Shown here: positions 26,270 to 34,229 of the stretch, in pieces
Layout of the letters: each line of letters begins with the position of its first letter
Position numbering within the stretch: position 1 is the stretch's first letter
Origin: an archaeon
GTDB taxonomy: Archaea > Nanobdellota > Nanobdellia > SCGC-AAA011-G17 > GW2011-AR17
Reading direction: 5' to 3'
DNA: 51,784 nucleotides
Assembly (NCBI GenBank): GCA_018692925.1
Contig: JABHLH010000006.1
Coordinates: forward strand, 1-51,784
Position numbers and translations under genes: made by a program
Notes under the pieces: generated by a model
The model's database searches: none
Told to the model about the DNA's origin: nothing
The model's input: the letters and a program-made list of their open reading frames with translations, nothing else

Positions 26270-26503
26270 TTATAATGAATCTTTTGCCTTCTCTATTAAA
26301 GGTAAAATAGCTTCAACTTCTTCTTTTGAAAGTCTTCCTAATTTTGTGAATGAAAAGTCTCCAGAAGCTTTTTTATTCTCTCTTGAGATTTGAAGTTTTG
26401 GTGTTCCTTCATTATATGAGAAAACACTTACTGTTATTTTAGTTGTGTCAAATTCTGCAGATCCTGTATATATCTGCTTATCTAAACTTTTGTCAAATGG
26501 CAT
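26270..26503 (-). CDS. small hypothetical protein, possibly PC4/whirly-like
   Basis: 77 residues starting MPFDKSLDKQIYTGSAEFD; a longer in-frame extension to 26671 would run across the divergent promoter and gene and is unlikely. The strand-rich half ITVSVFSYNEGTPKLQISR followed by FSFTKLGRLSKEEVEAILPL has the strand-strand-helix look of small single-strand-nucleic-acid-binding proteins of the PC4 type; that is only a resemblance. Divergent from the gene at 26577. Confidence 0.6.
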   Translation of the reverse strand: MPFDKSLDKQIYTGSAEFDTTKITVSVFSYNEGTPKLQISRENKKASGDFSFTKLGRLSKEEVEAILPLIEKAKDSL

Positions 26504-26576
26504 ATTATTGTGTTTTATTTTTCTTTTTAAAAAGTTTTTGCATATATTTATATATGATCTATTTTTTGAAGCTATT

Positions 26577-27233
26577 ATGGATTTGGTTTCAAATGGAAGA
26601 AGTATCCTCGCTGATTTAGAGAGTTTAGAAAATTTTTCAGAAGTTAGTACTAGCTGGGCAGAAACTATCATGGAAATTTTAAAAGAACAATTTGCTAGTA
26701 GAGATGTGTTATTCGATTTTAAAAATAATGATGGGAGAGCATTTGAACTAAAATCTTGTAGTTCTGATGAAGCAAAAATTATTACTGGAAAAGATAAGAT
26801 CTACTACTTGACTTTAGATTTAGCAAATGATGAATCTGATTTAGCTTTTATGTCTGAAAAAAATTCTCCTGGAAAACCTTTAGGATTTTATTTGATTAAT
26901 TATTATGAAAAAAATCATCCTTTTTTGGGTTTTGAAGAAGAGAATGTAGAAGGTTTAATTGGAGAAGTTGCTTTAGTACATGTTTGTCCAGAATTTAGAA
27001 ATAAAAATTATGGCTCTTTGTTATTAGGTTTATCTGCTGCTGAAATTATTTCTAATGAATCTTGTGATTATTTAAGATTCAGAGCATTTGTAAATAAAGT
27101 AGATCAGAGTTTAGAAAAATTAGGTTATCAAGTTAGAACTAATAATAATTGTAGAGATTATTTGATTGATTTAGATGATAGAGAGAAAGTTTGGGAAAAT
27201 TTTAAAGGTTATTTGAGAAGGCATATTTTATAA
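26577..27233 (+). CDS. GNAT-like acetyltransferase
   Basis: 218 residues from ATG 26577, with TTTATATA 30 nt before it. The C-terminal half has a GNAT core: GLIGEVALVHVCPEFRNKNYGSLLLGLSAAEI, where RNKNYGS occupies the acetyl-CoA pyrophosphate loop, then CDYLRFRAFVNKVDQSLEKLGYQVR. The N-terminal ~100 residues are less conserved. Substrate unknown. The stop codon overlaps the TATA box of the next gene (27228-27235). Confidence 0.7.
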   Translation: MDLVSNGRSILADLESLENFSEVSTSWAETIMEILKEQFASRDVLFDFKNNDGRAFELKSCSSDEAKIITGKDKIYYLTLDLANDESDLAFMSEKNSPGKPLGFYLINYYEKNHPFLGFEEENVEGLIGEVALVHVCPEFRNKNYGSLLLGLSAAEIISNESCDYLRFRAFVNKVDQSLEKLGYQVRTNNNCRDYLIDLDDREKVWENFKGYLRRHIL

Positions 27234-27256
27234 ATCTGTTTTTTTTCTATTTGCTT

Positions 27257-27799
27257 ATGGAATTATTTGCTAAAGGTAAAAGGTCTCAAGTGTATAAGGA
27301 TGGAGATGTTATTATCAAAGTTGAAAGAGAAGATATTCAAGCTGTTGAGAGAATTAGGAATGAAGCAAAGTGGTTGAAGATTTTGAATGAAAAAGGTATT
27401 GGTCCTAAGTTTATCAAAAGAGTTAATAAAAAATTGTATATGGAATTTATTGATGGTGAAAGAATTTTAGATTTTTCTGAGAAAGCAAATAAAAAAGATT
27501 TAAAGAAAGTCCTTTTGGACCTTTTAGATCAATGCAGGGTTATGGATAAATTGAATGTTAACAAATATGAAATGCATAAACCTTTGAAACATGTTTTAGT
27601 GAGAAAAAATAAAGTTGTTATGATTGATTTTGAAAGATGTAAATATGTAATGAAACCCAAAAATATTACTCAAGTTTGTCAGTTCTTAGCTCGATATTAT
27701 AAAATATCTGGGGTTTTAGAGAAAGCAAAGAAATATAAAGAGACATTTAGTGAAAAAGACTACAAGGAAATAAGAAAATGCTTGACCAACACTTTATGA
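27257..27799 (+). CDS. putative Ser/Thr protein kinase, RIO/Bud32-like small archaeal type (COG2112-like)
   Basis: 180 residues from ATG 27257 (TTATAAAT 29 nt upstream). Minimal kinase-like fold: GKRSQVYKDGDVIIKVE (Gly-rich loop and Lys), KLYMEFIDGERI (hinge), and KHVLVRKNKVVMIDFERCKY (catalytic loop plus DFE replacing DFG). The usual HxDxxxxN is degenerate (MHKPLKHVLV), as in the archaeal predicted kinases of COG2112. The 3' end overlaps ksgA by 22 nt, tying it to ribosome maturation by context (inference). Confidence 0.75.
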   Translation: MELFAKGKRSQVYKDGDVIIKVEREDIQAVERIRNEAKWLKILNEKGIGPKFIKRVNKKLYMEFIDGERILDFSEKANKKDLKKVLLDLLDQCRVMDKLNVNKYEMHKPLKHVLVRKNKVVMIDFERCKYVMKPKNITQVCQFLARYYKISGVLEKAKKYKETFSEKDYKEIRKCLTNTL

Positions 27800-28503
27800 T
27801 TGATAGGAATATTCTAGTTAGAATAGTAGGTATTGCAGAATTAAATAAAGATGATGTAGTTCTAGAAATTGGTGGAGGAAAAGGAGCTTTAACAGAATAT
27901 TTAGCAAAGATTTCAAAACATGTTTATGTTATTGAAAAAGATAAAGCACTTTTTGATTTTTTAGAGGGGAGATTTGCAAATTTTAATCATATTAGTTTTT
28001 GTTTAGGTAATGCTTTAGAAGTTGATTTTCCAAAATATAATAAGTGTGTTTCAAATTTGCCATATACTTTATGTGAAGCTTTATTGTGGAAATTTTCTAG
28101 AGAAGATTTTGAAAGTTTAGTTTTTGTTGTACCAAAGAAGTTTACAGGAAGGTTAACAGGAATTGTAGAATCAAGATTAAAATTGTTGATTGATGCATTT
28201 TATGAATTAGATATATTTGATGATGTGCCACCTGAAGCATTTGACCCTCAACCTAAAATTATGTCTTCTATTATTAGATTGAAACCTAAAAAAGGGAATT
28301 TATTCCTAAGAGAATTTTTTATGCAATATGATAAGAAAACCAAGAATGCTTTGAGAGAAATTTTAATGAAATCAGGTATGACAAAAAAAGAAGCAATTAA
28401 ACAAGTTAGTATTTCAATTCCTTTGAGAATTCAAGAAAAAAATATTGTAAATCTGAGTTTAGAAGAAATTAAGGAAGTTGTTAGAGGATTTATTGGAGAG
28501 TAA
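27778..28503 (+). CDS. ksgA: 16S rRNA dimethyladenosine transferase KsgA/Dim1
   Basis: 241 residues. Begins MLDQHFMIDRNIL with the family motif QxFxxD-like lead, then VVLEIGGGKGALTEYLAKIS (SAM-binding motif I, EIGGGKGALT), VYVIEKDKAL, and NLPYTLCEALL (catalytic NLPY). PPEAFDPQPKIMSSIIRLKP and a short C-terminal helical domain follow. It dimethylates two adjacent adenosines near the 16S 3' end. In many archaea ksgA sits in the eL21-rpoF-DUF655 cluster; here it is apart, behind a kinase-like gene. Confidence 0.95.
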   Translation: MLDQHFMIDRNILVRIVGIAELNKDDVVLEIGGGKGALTEYLAKISKHVYVIEKDKALFDFLEGRFANFNHISFCLGNALEVDFPKYNKCVSNLPYTLCEALLWKFSREDFESLVFVVPKKFTGRLTGIVESRLKLLIDAFYELDIFDDVPPEAFDPQPKIMSSIIRLKPKKGNLFLREFFMQYDKKTKNALREILMKSGMTKKEAIKQVSISIPLRIQEKNIVNLSLEEIKEVVRGFIGE

Positions 28504-28535
28504 GATTTATAACTTTATATTCTTTGTATAATAAT

Positions 28536-28853
28536 GTGAAAAGAAACAAAACTAAAGAAAAGAAGATTGTGAGAGAAAGAATTGAAATTTTATTTAGTGA
28601 AGCTGCAAAAATCTTTTCTAAGAATAAAGAAAGATCAAATAGGTATGTTCATATTGCAAGAAAATTAGCAATGAAAGTAAATCTAAGTATGCCTAAAATT
28701 TTTAAGAGACAATATTGTAAATTTTGTTATTCATATTTAAGGCCTGGTGTGAATTCAACAGTTAGAATTAGAGATGGAAAAATTATTATCTATTGTAAAG
28801 AATGTAAAAAGTATAGTCGAACAATTTTATCCCAGAAGTCTAGAAAAAAATGA
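28536..28853 (+). CDS. rnp4: ribonuclease P protein component 4 (Rpp21 homolog)
   Basis: 105 residues. The basic helical N-terminus (RIEILFSEAAKIFSKNKERSNRYVHIARKLA) is typical of Rpr2/Rpp21, followed by a zinc ribbon CKFCYSYLRPG...CKECKK with two CxxC pairs. GTG 28536 is chosen because TTATAACT begins 29 nt before it and the product then matches family length. It binds the RNase P RNA specificity domain with Rpp29. The 3' end overlaps a convergent gene by 27 nt. Confidence 0.92.
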   Translation: MKRNKTKEKKIVRERIEILFSEAAKIFSKNKERSNRYVHIARKLAMKVNLSMPKIFKRQYCKFCYSYLRPGVNSTVRIRDGKIIIYCKECKKYSRTILSQKSRKK

Positions 28854-29279
28854 TTTCTTCTTTTTTTTGAAAGGAGTTGGAACTAATTCTCTGTATATAG
28901 GAAACCAATGCCTTTGTACAAATTCTCTTTCTCTTACAAGCCAATGGGAAAATCCTCTTTTTTTCATTTCTCTTGTTACTATGCCACCAGCATGAGGATG
29001 TTTGTATCTTTGTTCGTGAGGAGATTGAAAACCATGCATGTAATGAATTACTTCGTGAGCTATTGTAGTGTCAATAATATACTCTGGGACGATTTCATTT
29101 GCAAATAAACCATTAATAACAATTTCAGAACTCCTATCTCTAAGCATTTTAATATGGCCAAATTTGTTTTTCCATCTGCCTTTGAAATAAATATGGACCT
29201 TATTCTTTCTCTCTAAGTCAGGAAAAAGTAATTCCCAAATGTGATCCAGTCTTTGTTCTAACCAAAAGTTATCTCGCAT
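28827..29279 (-). CDS. small putative zinc metalloprotease (SprT/YgjP-like fold)
   Basis: 150 residues. TIAHEVIHYMHGF carries HExxH, with a further His in HPHAGG / HWLVRERE as candidate third ligands. An N-terminal helical part (NFWLEQRLDHIWELLFPDL) and strand-rich KVHIYFKGRWKNKFGH precede it, as in SprT-like proteins. No signal peptide, so cytosolic; basic C-terminus FKKKKKSFFSR. Substrate unknown. Confidence 0.65.
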   Translation of the reverse strand: MRDNFWLEQRLDHIWELLFPDLERKNKVHIYFKGRWKNKFGHIKMLRDRSSEIVINGLFANEIVPEYIIDTTIAHEVIHYMHGFQSPHEQRYKHPHAGGIVTREMKKRGFSHWLVREREFVQRHWFPIYRELVPTPFKKKKKSFFSRLLG

Positions 29280-29332
29280 AGATGTTTCTAGAGAATAATA
29301 AGTTTATAATAATTATGTAAAAAAAAAGAAAT

Positions 29333-29530
29333 TTATCCTCTCTTGAATCTTGCAACTTCGTCAAGAAGATCAACATGACCCATAAATTGAGCTCTACAAC
29401 AGTATCTTTTTAAATCTAAATCGTCCATAACTTCTTTTTTAGTTTCGCCATTTGCAGATCTTTCTTTAAAGTCTTCCCATAAATGAGCAATGGGTTTGTT
29501 ACACGACATACATCTTATTGGAATTATCAT
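29333..29530 (-). CDS. rpoN: DNA-directed RNA polymerase subunit N (Rpb10 homolog)
   Basis: 65 residues starting MIIPIRCMSCNKPIAHLWEDF; a longer reading from 29578 adds 16 residues not found in the family and overlaps uS9. The zinc site is CMSC plus YCC in LDLKRYCCRAQF, matching the atypical Rpb10 zinc bundle. It stabilises the D/L platform of the polymerase. Last gene of the ribosomal/RNAP operon, directly after uS9. Confidence 0.96.
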   Translation of the reverse strand: MIIPIRCMSCNKPIAHLWEDFKERSANGETKKEVMDDLDLKRYCCRAQFMGHVDLLDEVARFKRG

Positions 29531-29534
29531 TTTT

Positions 29535-29933
29535 CTACCTGTAGGATTTTTGCCTTTTAGCTCTAGGCTTTGAGTCATTTGGTTTAGAAGGTTCTGTTCT
29601 TCTTACGTCGGAAACAATAAGGTGTCTATCATAATCTAAAAGTACTTTTCTTAGACCTTTTGGATCAAATTCTGCTAAAGCTTTACCAAGAACAAGTCTT
29701 GCAGCTTCTGCTTGTGAATGCCATCCTCCACCTCTAACAGTAATATTAATGTCAATTTTTTTAGTTAAATCCCCAGCAAGAACTAAAGGTTCCATAATCA
29801 TTAATCTTGCCATTTTTGGAGTGTATGCATCAAGTAATAATGAATTAATTCTAACATTACCCTTACCATCTTTTAATGTAGCTCGAGCAATTGCTTTTTT
29901 TCTCTTTCCTGATACGTGTATATTAGTTTTCAT
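29535..29933 (-). CDS. rps9: small ribosomal subunit protein uS9
   Basis: 132 residues. Opens VSGKRKKAIARATLKDGKGNVRIN, the conserved uS9 start; VRGGGWHSQAEAARLVLGKALAEF is the central signature, and it ends in a basic KPRAKRQKSYR tail that reaches the P-site tRNA. Starts 4 nt inside uL13 (ATGA-type overlap). Confidence 0.97.
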   Translation of the reverse strand: MKTNIHVSGKRKKAIARATLKDGKGNVRINSLLLDAYTPKMARLMIMEPLVLAGDLTKKIDINITVRGGGWHSQAEAARLVLGKALAEFDPKGLRKVLLDYDRHLIVSDVRRTEPSKPNDSKPRAKRQKSYR

Positions 29934-30352
29934 CTTCCTCCAAGGAACTTTGTAAGTTCTTCTAATCTGATATATTTTAAATTTGGTACTTTTGAAACGT
30001 TAGCTGATTCTAGTGTTTCTCCCTTCACATCTTGTAGACGTGCAGGAACACCTTTAAATATTTTTACTCTCTTTAGAGCTTCTCTACCTCTAGTTGTTTT
30101 ATGAGGAAGCATACCTCTAAGACTTTTTTTGAATATCTCTCTTGATCTTCTTTTAATAAATGGACCAGTTCTTGGTCTACCCATTGAAACAAGGTGTTTG
30201 TATTTTTCGAAAATTTGTTCTTTTCTTCCTGTAAAAATAGCTTTCTCAACATTAACTATTTCGAAAGTTTGACCAAGTAATAATTGCTTTGCTACGTAAG
30301 TACATAATCTTCCTACAATTAAATCTTTTGCATCTATTACTCTAGTTGTCAT
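29930..30352 (-). CDS. rpl13: large ribosomal subunit protein uL13
   Basis: 140 residues. VIDAKDLIVGRLCTYVAKQLL is the classic N-terminus, with RTGPFIKRRSREIFKKSLRGMLPHKTTRGREALKRVKIFKGVP as the conserved core. Overlaps eL18 and uS9 by 4 nt each, so translationally coupled in the archaeal eL18-uL13-uS9-rpoN order. Confidence 0.97.
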   Translation of the reverse strand: MTTRVIDAKDLIVGRLCTYVAKQLLLGQTFEIVNVEKAIFTGRKEQIFEKYKHLVSMGRPRTGPFIKRRSREIFKKSLRGMLPHKTTRGREALKRVKIFKGVPARLQDVKGETLESANVSKVPNLKYIRLEELTKFLGGR

Positions 30353-30690
30353 TTTAAGATCCTCACTTTATTTCCTTTTGGATTTTTTTTAAGTAATTCT
30401 TGAATTGTAATCGCTTCACCATTTTTGTTGATTTTTTCTTTTGCAGCTTCTGAAAATTGGAATGCAGCAACTGTTGTTTTTTTTGATAATGATCCTAAAG
30501 ATAAAACTTTTCCAGGAATGATTGCAGTTTCTCCTTCTCTTACAAATTTGTCAATTTTTGAAATGTTAACTGAACAGTATGATCTAGTAGCTTTCTCTAA
30601 CTCTGAAGCTATTCTTTTCCAAAGAGGAATATCTTTACCAGCTTTTCTAAGTTCAGCTACTAATTTTCTTGTTGCTAAGTTTGTTTTCAT
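30349..30690 (-). CDS. rpl18e: large ribosomal subunit protein eL18
   Basis: 113 residues, the archaeal length for eL18. ATRKLVAELRKAGKDIPLWKRIA and REGETAIIPGKVLSLGSLSKKTTVAAFQFSEAAKEKI are the family signatures. Overlaps rpoD and uL13 by 4 nt each. Confidence 0.96.
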   Translation of the reverse strand: MKTNLATRKLVAELRKAGKDIPLWKRIASELEKATRSYCSVNISKIDKFVREGETAIIPGKVLSLGSLSKKTTVAAFQFSEAAKEKINKNGEAITIQELLKKNPKGNKVRILK

Positions 30691-31442
30691 TTGATCTTTT
30701 TGATTTCTTTAGCCAGTTCATCTAATAAATTGTTTGATACTGTGCCAAGAGCTTCAATTATTTCTCCTGTTGTTAATTGACCCCAAGGTTCTATTGTTAC
30801 AAGGTAGTCTGCGTCTTTTGTTTCAATATGATTGTCATCTTCTAGTCCACCAATACAACCAGGACAAAGTTCGTGAGTGTTAATATCTTTTAATTTTGAA
30901 TCTTCAAGTTTTTTTGCATCAATAGGACATGATTGAATAATTGCTTCAGCTTTTTTTGCATCCTTTATGTTTAAGTAAGGATATTTTTCGTAGTACATTA
31001 AAGCTGGTGAATGTTTTGTGTGTTCTTTACCTTCACCTGTTGCAGCTGTAGCAACAAATTTAAGTTTTTGATTTTCTAGTAATTTAACAATTGGAGTTTT
31101 TCCATGAATTGGGAATACACCAGGATCTTTTGATTTCATTTGTTCAGCGAAAACAATACAAGGACCCTCAACTTCTAATGTAAGATCAACTGTATATCTT
31201 TGATTATCTTTAATAAAACAAGCATCTAAATCTGTTTTCAAAACAACTAAACCTAATCTGTGAGCAAGCATGTCATCATATAATGCTGAAGAGTTTTCAA
31301 TAATCTCTACAGTATCGATAGCCATTGTTGGAACTTTGTTAACTATTAATCTTCTATACATATTCAAAATTGAAACTGAAGTTCCTGAAATTAGGAATTT
31401 TGAAGTTCCATCTTCTTTTTTTGATAATAGTTTTATTTCCAT
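30687..31442 (-). CDS. rpoD: DNA-directed RNA polymerase subunit D (Rpb3/alpha-like)
   Basis: 251 residues from MEIKLLSKKEDGTSKFLISG; a longer in-frame start at 31469 would overlap uS11. SILNMYRRLIVNKVPTMAIDTVEI and LAHRLGLVVLKTD form the dimerisation region shared with bacterial alpha. An inserted domain with Cys in IIQSCPIDAKKL and LCPGCIGG resembles the ferredoxin-like insert of archaeal D subunits; three Cys are visible, so a cubane cluster may be incomplete. Pairs with RpoL and nucleates polymerase assembly. Confidence 0.96.
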   Translation of the reverse strand: MEIKLLSKKEDGTSKFLISGTSVSILNMYRRLIVNKVPTMAIDTVEIIENSSALYDDMLAHRLGLVVLKTDLDACFIKDNQRYTVDLTLEVEGPCIVFAEQMKSKDPGVFPIHGKTPIVKLLENQKLKFVATAATGEGKEHTKHSPALMYYEKYPYLNIKDAKKAEAIIQSCPIDAKKLEDSKLKDINTHELCPGCIGGLEDDNHIETKDADYLVTIEPWGQLTTGEIIEALGTVSNNLLDELAKEIKKIK

Positions 31443-31443
31443 C

Positions 31444-31875
31444 TTAAACTCTTCTACCTCTTCTACCACCCTTTTTTCTACATCTATCGTGTGGTATTGT
31501 AGTTACATCTTCAATGTTACCAATCTTAAGACCCATTCTTGAAAGTGCTCTAATTGCAGCCTGACTTCCTGGACCAGTATTACTTGGACCATTGTGACCA
31601 CCAGGTGCTCTTACTCTAATATGTAATGCGTTAACTCCTTTATCAAGTGCTGTTTCACCTGCAAGTTTTGCAGCAGCCATTGCAGCAGTTGGGGATGATT
31701 CAAGCCTGTGAGCTTTTACAACCATTCCACCTGAAGCTTTAGCTATTGTTTCTGCTCCTGTTAAATCAGTTATGTGAATAATAGTATTGTTATATGAAGA
31801 ATAAATGTGAGCAACTCCCCATTTGATTTTTTTAGGTTTTTTTACAAAGGTTTTAGTTTCTTTTTTTTCTTCCAT
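31444..31875 (-). CDS. rps11: small ribosomal subunit protein uS11
   Basis: 143 residues. [32 protein letters not shown], then [27 protein letters not shown] and the basic end [18 protein letters not shown] are diagnostic of uS11. A Lys-rich N-terminal extension is archaeal. Overlaps uS4 by one base. Confidence 0.97.
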   Translation of the reverse strand: MEEKKETKTFVKKPKKIKWGVAHIYSSYNNTIIHITDLTGAETIAKASGGMVVKAHRLESSPTAAMAAAKLAGETALDKGVNALHIRVRAPGGHNGPSNTGPGSQAAIRALSRMGLKIGNIEDVTTIPHDRCRKKGGRRGRRV

Positions 31876-32468
31876 TATTTTTTAACCTCTACAACTTTTA
31901 CTTTTTTTACTTCTTCTTTAACTTCTTCTTTTACTTCTTCTTCCTGTTTTAATTCTTCAATTTTTCTTTCAGGATGTTCTGGATCTGAAAAAGGTGATTT
32001 TTCTACAAATTGAATTTGATCTTCCAAAGCAGAAGGAACTAAAAATGAAGGTACATCTAATTTTTGATCATTAACAACAACATGTTGATGAACAATCATT
32101 TGTCTAGATTGTTTTATTGTTTTTGCGAAACCTTTTCTTAATACTAAAGTTTGTAATCTTCTTTCAAGTAAATCTTTAACAGATAAATCTAGAATGTCGT
32201 CAAGAGTAGCATCAGCAGAGATTAAACTTAATTTTTGAAGCTTTTTCATGAAAAGTTCTTTTTCCATAACAGCTTGTTTATCAGTTTTTGCAATAAGAGA
32301 TTTAGCTTGTTGTTTGAACTTAGCTAATTTTGAAGTCATTCTCCAAAGATCTTTCTTATTCTTTAGACCATACTCTAGAACTAACACCTTCTCTTCTTCA
32401 ATCCTAGTTTTTTGCCAGGGATGAGAAGGTTTTCTATACTTCTTCCTTTGTTTTCTTGGGTCACCCAT
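31875..32468 (-). CDS. rps4: small ribosomal subunit protein uS4
   Basis: 197 residues. Begins [20 protein letters not shown] as in archaeal uS4; [33 protein letters not shown] is the S4 RNA-binding domain. An unusual Glu/Lys/Val-rich tail of about 25 residues ([14 protein letters not shown]) extends the C-terminus. Lies between uS13 and uS11, the standard archaeal order. Confidence 0.97.
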   Translation of the reverse strand: MGDPRKQRKKYRKPSHPWQKTRIEEEKVLVLEYGLKNKKDLWRMTSKLAKFKQQAKSLIAKTDKQAVMEKELFMKKLQKLSLISADATLDDILDLSVKDLLERRLQTLVLRKGFAKTIKQSRQMIVHQHVVVNDQKLDVPSFLVPSALEDQIQFVEKSPFSDPEHPERKIEELKQEEEVKEEVKEEVKKVKVVEVKK

Positions 32469-32470
32469 CT

Positions 32471-32920
32471 TTACTTCTTACCTTTCTTCTTAGATACTCC
32501 AACTGTTTTACCTTTTCTAAAATTTGCTTTAGTTCTTTGACCTCTTACTGGTAGACCAACAGACTTTCTTAATCCTCTATAAGTTTTTGTTTTCTGGATT
32601 CGCTTTTGGTCAAATTGTAGTTGTAAGTTTAGTCCTGCGGTTGACAGGTGTGTATCCGAGCCTGAGTCATAATCTTTTTGTCTGTTTAGAAACCAAGGTG
32701 TTAGACACTTTGGATCTTTTATTTCAGCTTCAATTTTTTTAAGATCTGCATCAGGCAGGGTGTTGACTTTTTGAGTTGGATTAATTTTCATTCTAATACA
32801 GAATGCATTTGCAAAGTTTTGGCCAATGCCTTTTATTCTTGATAACTGCTTACTGATTGGTGAGTTTCCCTTTAGATCAGTATTCATTAACCTTACAATT
32901 ATTTTGTTGCCTTCTGTCAT
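32471..32920 (-). CDS. rps13: small ribosomal subunit protein uS13
   Basis: 149 residues. IIVRLMNTDLKGNSPISKQLSRIKGIGQNFA with the HhH-like KGIG, then TYRGLRKSVGLPVRGQRTKANFRKG near the end. Forms bridge B1 on the subunit head. A TTTTTAAAT box lies about 36 nt upstream of its start, so a second promoter may drive the uS13-rpoN segment separately from the eL21 end. Confidence 0.97.
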   Translation of the reverse strand: MTEGNKIIVRLMNTDLKGNSPISKQLSRIKGIGQNFANAFCIRMKINPTQKVNTLPDADLKKIEAEIKDPKCLTPWFLNRQKDYDSGSDTHLSTAGLNLQLQFDQKRIQKTKTYRGLRKSVGLPVRGQRTKANFRKGKTVGVSKKKGKK

Positions 32921-32965
32921 TTGTTATAGATGGTTAGAAAAATCAAGTATTTAAAAAGCTTTTGT

Positions 32966-33523
32966 CTATCTAGTAAATATTTTATACTTGTCTTCTTCAT
33001 TTAATTCCATGATTATTCTTCTAATTACTGACTTTAATGGGTCAGGAACTAACTTTACTCTCTTTTTTATGTCTTCGAAGGACTCAAAAGGTTTTTCCCC
33101 TCTTTCTTCAATTATTTCCCACATATGTTTTTTTCCAATACCAGGAAGTAATTCAATTTGATGTCTTCTTGTACTAATAGGGCCTGAGTTATTGAAAAAA
33201 TCTACAAACCTTTGTTCATTTACTTCAACTAATTTTTTGATTACGTGTTCTAATTCTCCTCTAGCTGTTTGAGTTAATTTATCAGCATTGACTCTACCTG
33301 ATACATGATGAACTTCTTCTCTTTTACCATCACCAATGTAAATCTCTTGGTTAGGTTGTAAAGTAATACCTTTTTTTGGAACAATTTCTAGAAGTGTGAA
33401 CTTTTTTTTACTGATAGCTTGCGCTACTGGAGTCTTTCTGTATGAAGGTCTCCTGTCGAATGGATATCCATGTGGTAGGAAATCTAATACTATTGCAAAT
33501 TCTTCTCTCTCTTGAGTTCTCAT
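32966..33523 (-). CDS. DUF655 family RNA/DNA-binding protein
   Basis: 185 residues. EEFAIVLDFLPHGYPFDRRPSYRKTPVAQAIS is the DUF655 start, an OB-like middle (LLEIVPKKGITLQPNQEIYIGDG) follows and the C-terminal half holds a helix-hairpin-helix (IELLPGIGKKHMWEIIEERG). The family is archaeal, usually between rpoF and ksgA, and is predicted to act in translation. Here it is followed by uS13 instead of ksgA. Confidence 0.93.
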   Translation of the reverse strand: MRTQEREEFAIVLDFLPHGYPFDRRPSYRKTPVAQAISKKKFTLLEIVPKKGITLQPNQEIYIGDGKREEVHHVSGRVNADKLTQTARGELEHVIKKLVEVNEQRFVDFFNNSGPISTRRHQIELLPGIGKKHMWEIIEERGEKPFESFEDIKKRVKLVPDPLKSVIRRIIMELNEEDKYKIFTR

Positions 33524-33534
33524 TGTTTTGTGTT

Positions 33535-33873
33535 TTATTGTGGGATAACATCTAATATCTTTTTCATATCCTCTTCACTAATTGTTAATATTTCGCCACT
33601 GAACAGCAATTTTAGGCTGTCTAAATCTTTTGGACAAATGTCTACGATCTTTGTAATCTGTCTATCTTTTAATCTAGGGATGTTTAAGTTTATAATATCT
33701 TCTTTTATTTTTTCTACATCTTTTTCGTCCATTTGACAAAAATTTTCTAGATATGCTTTAGTTTTTTCTGCTCTAAAGCTAAGTTCTCCTCTCTCTTCTT
33801 CAATAATAGCTAATTTTTCTTTTATTGTAATTAAAGAGATTGGTTTTTCTTCGATGATTTCAAATTCTCCCAT
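33535..33873 (-). CDS. rpoF: DNA-directed RNA polymerase subunit F (Rpb4 homolog)
   Basis: 112 residues. PISLITIKEKLAIIEEERGELSFRAEKTKAYLENF and NLNIPRLKDRQITKIVDICPKDLDSLKLLF match archaeal RpoF. With RpoE it forms the polymerase stalk, which helps open complex formation and RNA guidance. Position between eL21 and DUF655 is the conserved archaeal context. Confidence 0.92.
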   Translation of the reverse strand: MGEFEIIEEKPISLITIKEKLAIIEEERGELSFRAEKTKAYLENFCQMDEKDVEKIKEDIINLNIPRLKDRQITKIVDICPKDLDSLKLLFSGEILTISEEDMKKILDVIPQ

Positions 33874-33878
33874 TTTAT

Positions 33879-34169
33879 TTATTGCCTCAATAAGTGGATT
33901 GGATGTACTATAATTAACTTAGCCATATTTCCATCTTTAATTTTAACTCTGTAATTTGTGCCTTGTTTTCCAACAACAACTCCTATTTGACCTTGGAATC
34001 TTGGATGGTGCATTCCACCTTGAACAGCAGATTCAGCTACTAAAGCTACTTTTTCATTAACTTTGAAAGTTTGTAAGTATTTTCTAATGCTTAATTTGCC
34101 TTTATCTCGTACATTCTTTTTTAATTTATGACGAGTTTTCCTTCTCCGACTACCTGTTCTCTGTACCAT
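33879..34169 (-). CDS. rpl21e: large ribosomal subunit protein eL21
   Basis: 96 residues. GSRRRKTRHKLKKNVRDKGKLSIRKYLQTFK is the eL21 N-terminus; RFQGQIGVVVGKQGTNYRVKIKDGN is the SH3-like core. First gene of the minus-strand operon; ATTTATAA (TATA on the minus strand) lies about 36 nt upstream. Confidence 0.96.
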   Translation of the reverse strand: MVQRTGSRRRKTRHKLKKNVRDKGKLSIRKYLQTFKVNEKVALVAESAVQGGMHHPRFQGQIGVVVGKQGTNYRVKIKDGNMAKLIIVHPIHLLRQ

Positions 34170-34229
34170 TTTACTGAGTTTGAGGAATATTTGTCTATTT
34201 ATAAGTCTTTTTGTTGTATAAAAGAAAAA

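Noticed and set aside
26504..26671. N-terminal extension of the small gene at 26270-26503
   Set aside because: It would cross the divergent gene's promoter and first codons; the Met at 26503 gives a compact domain.
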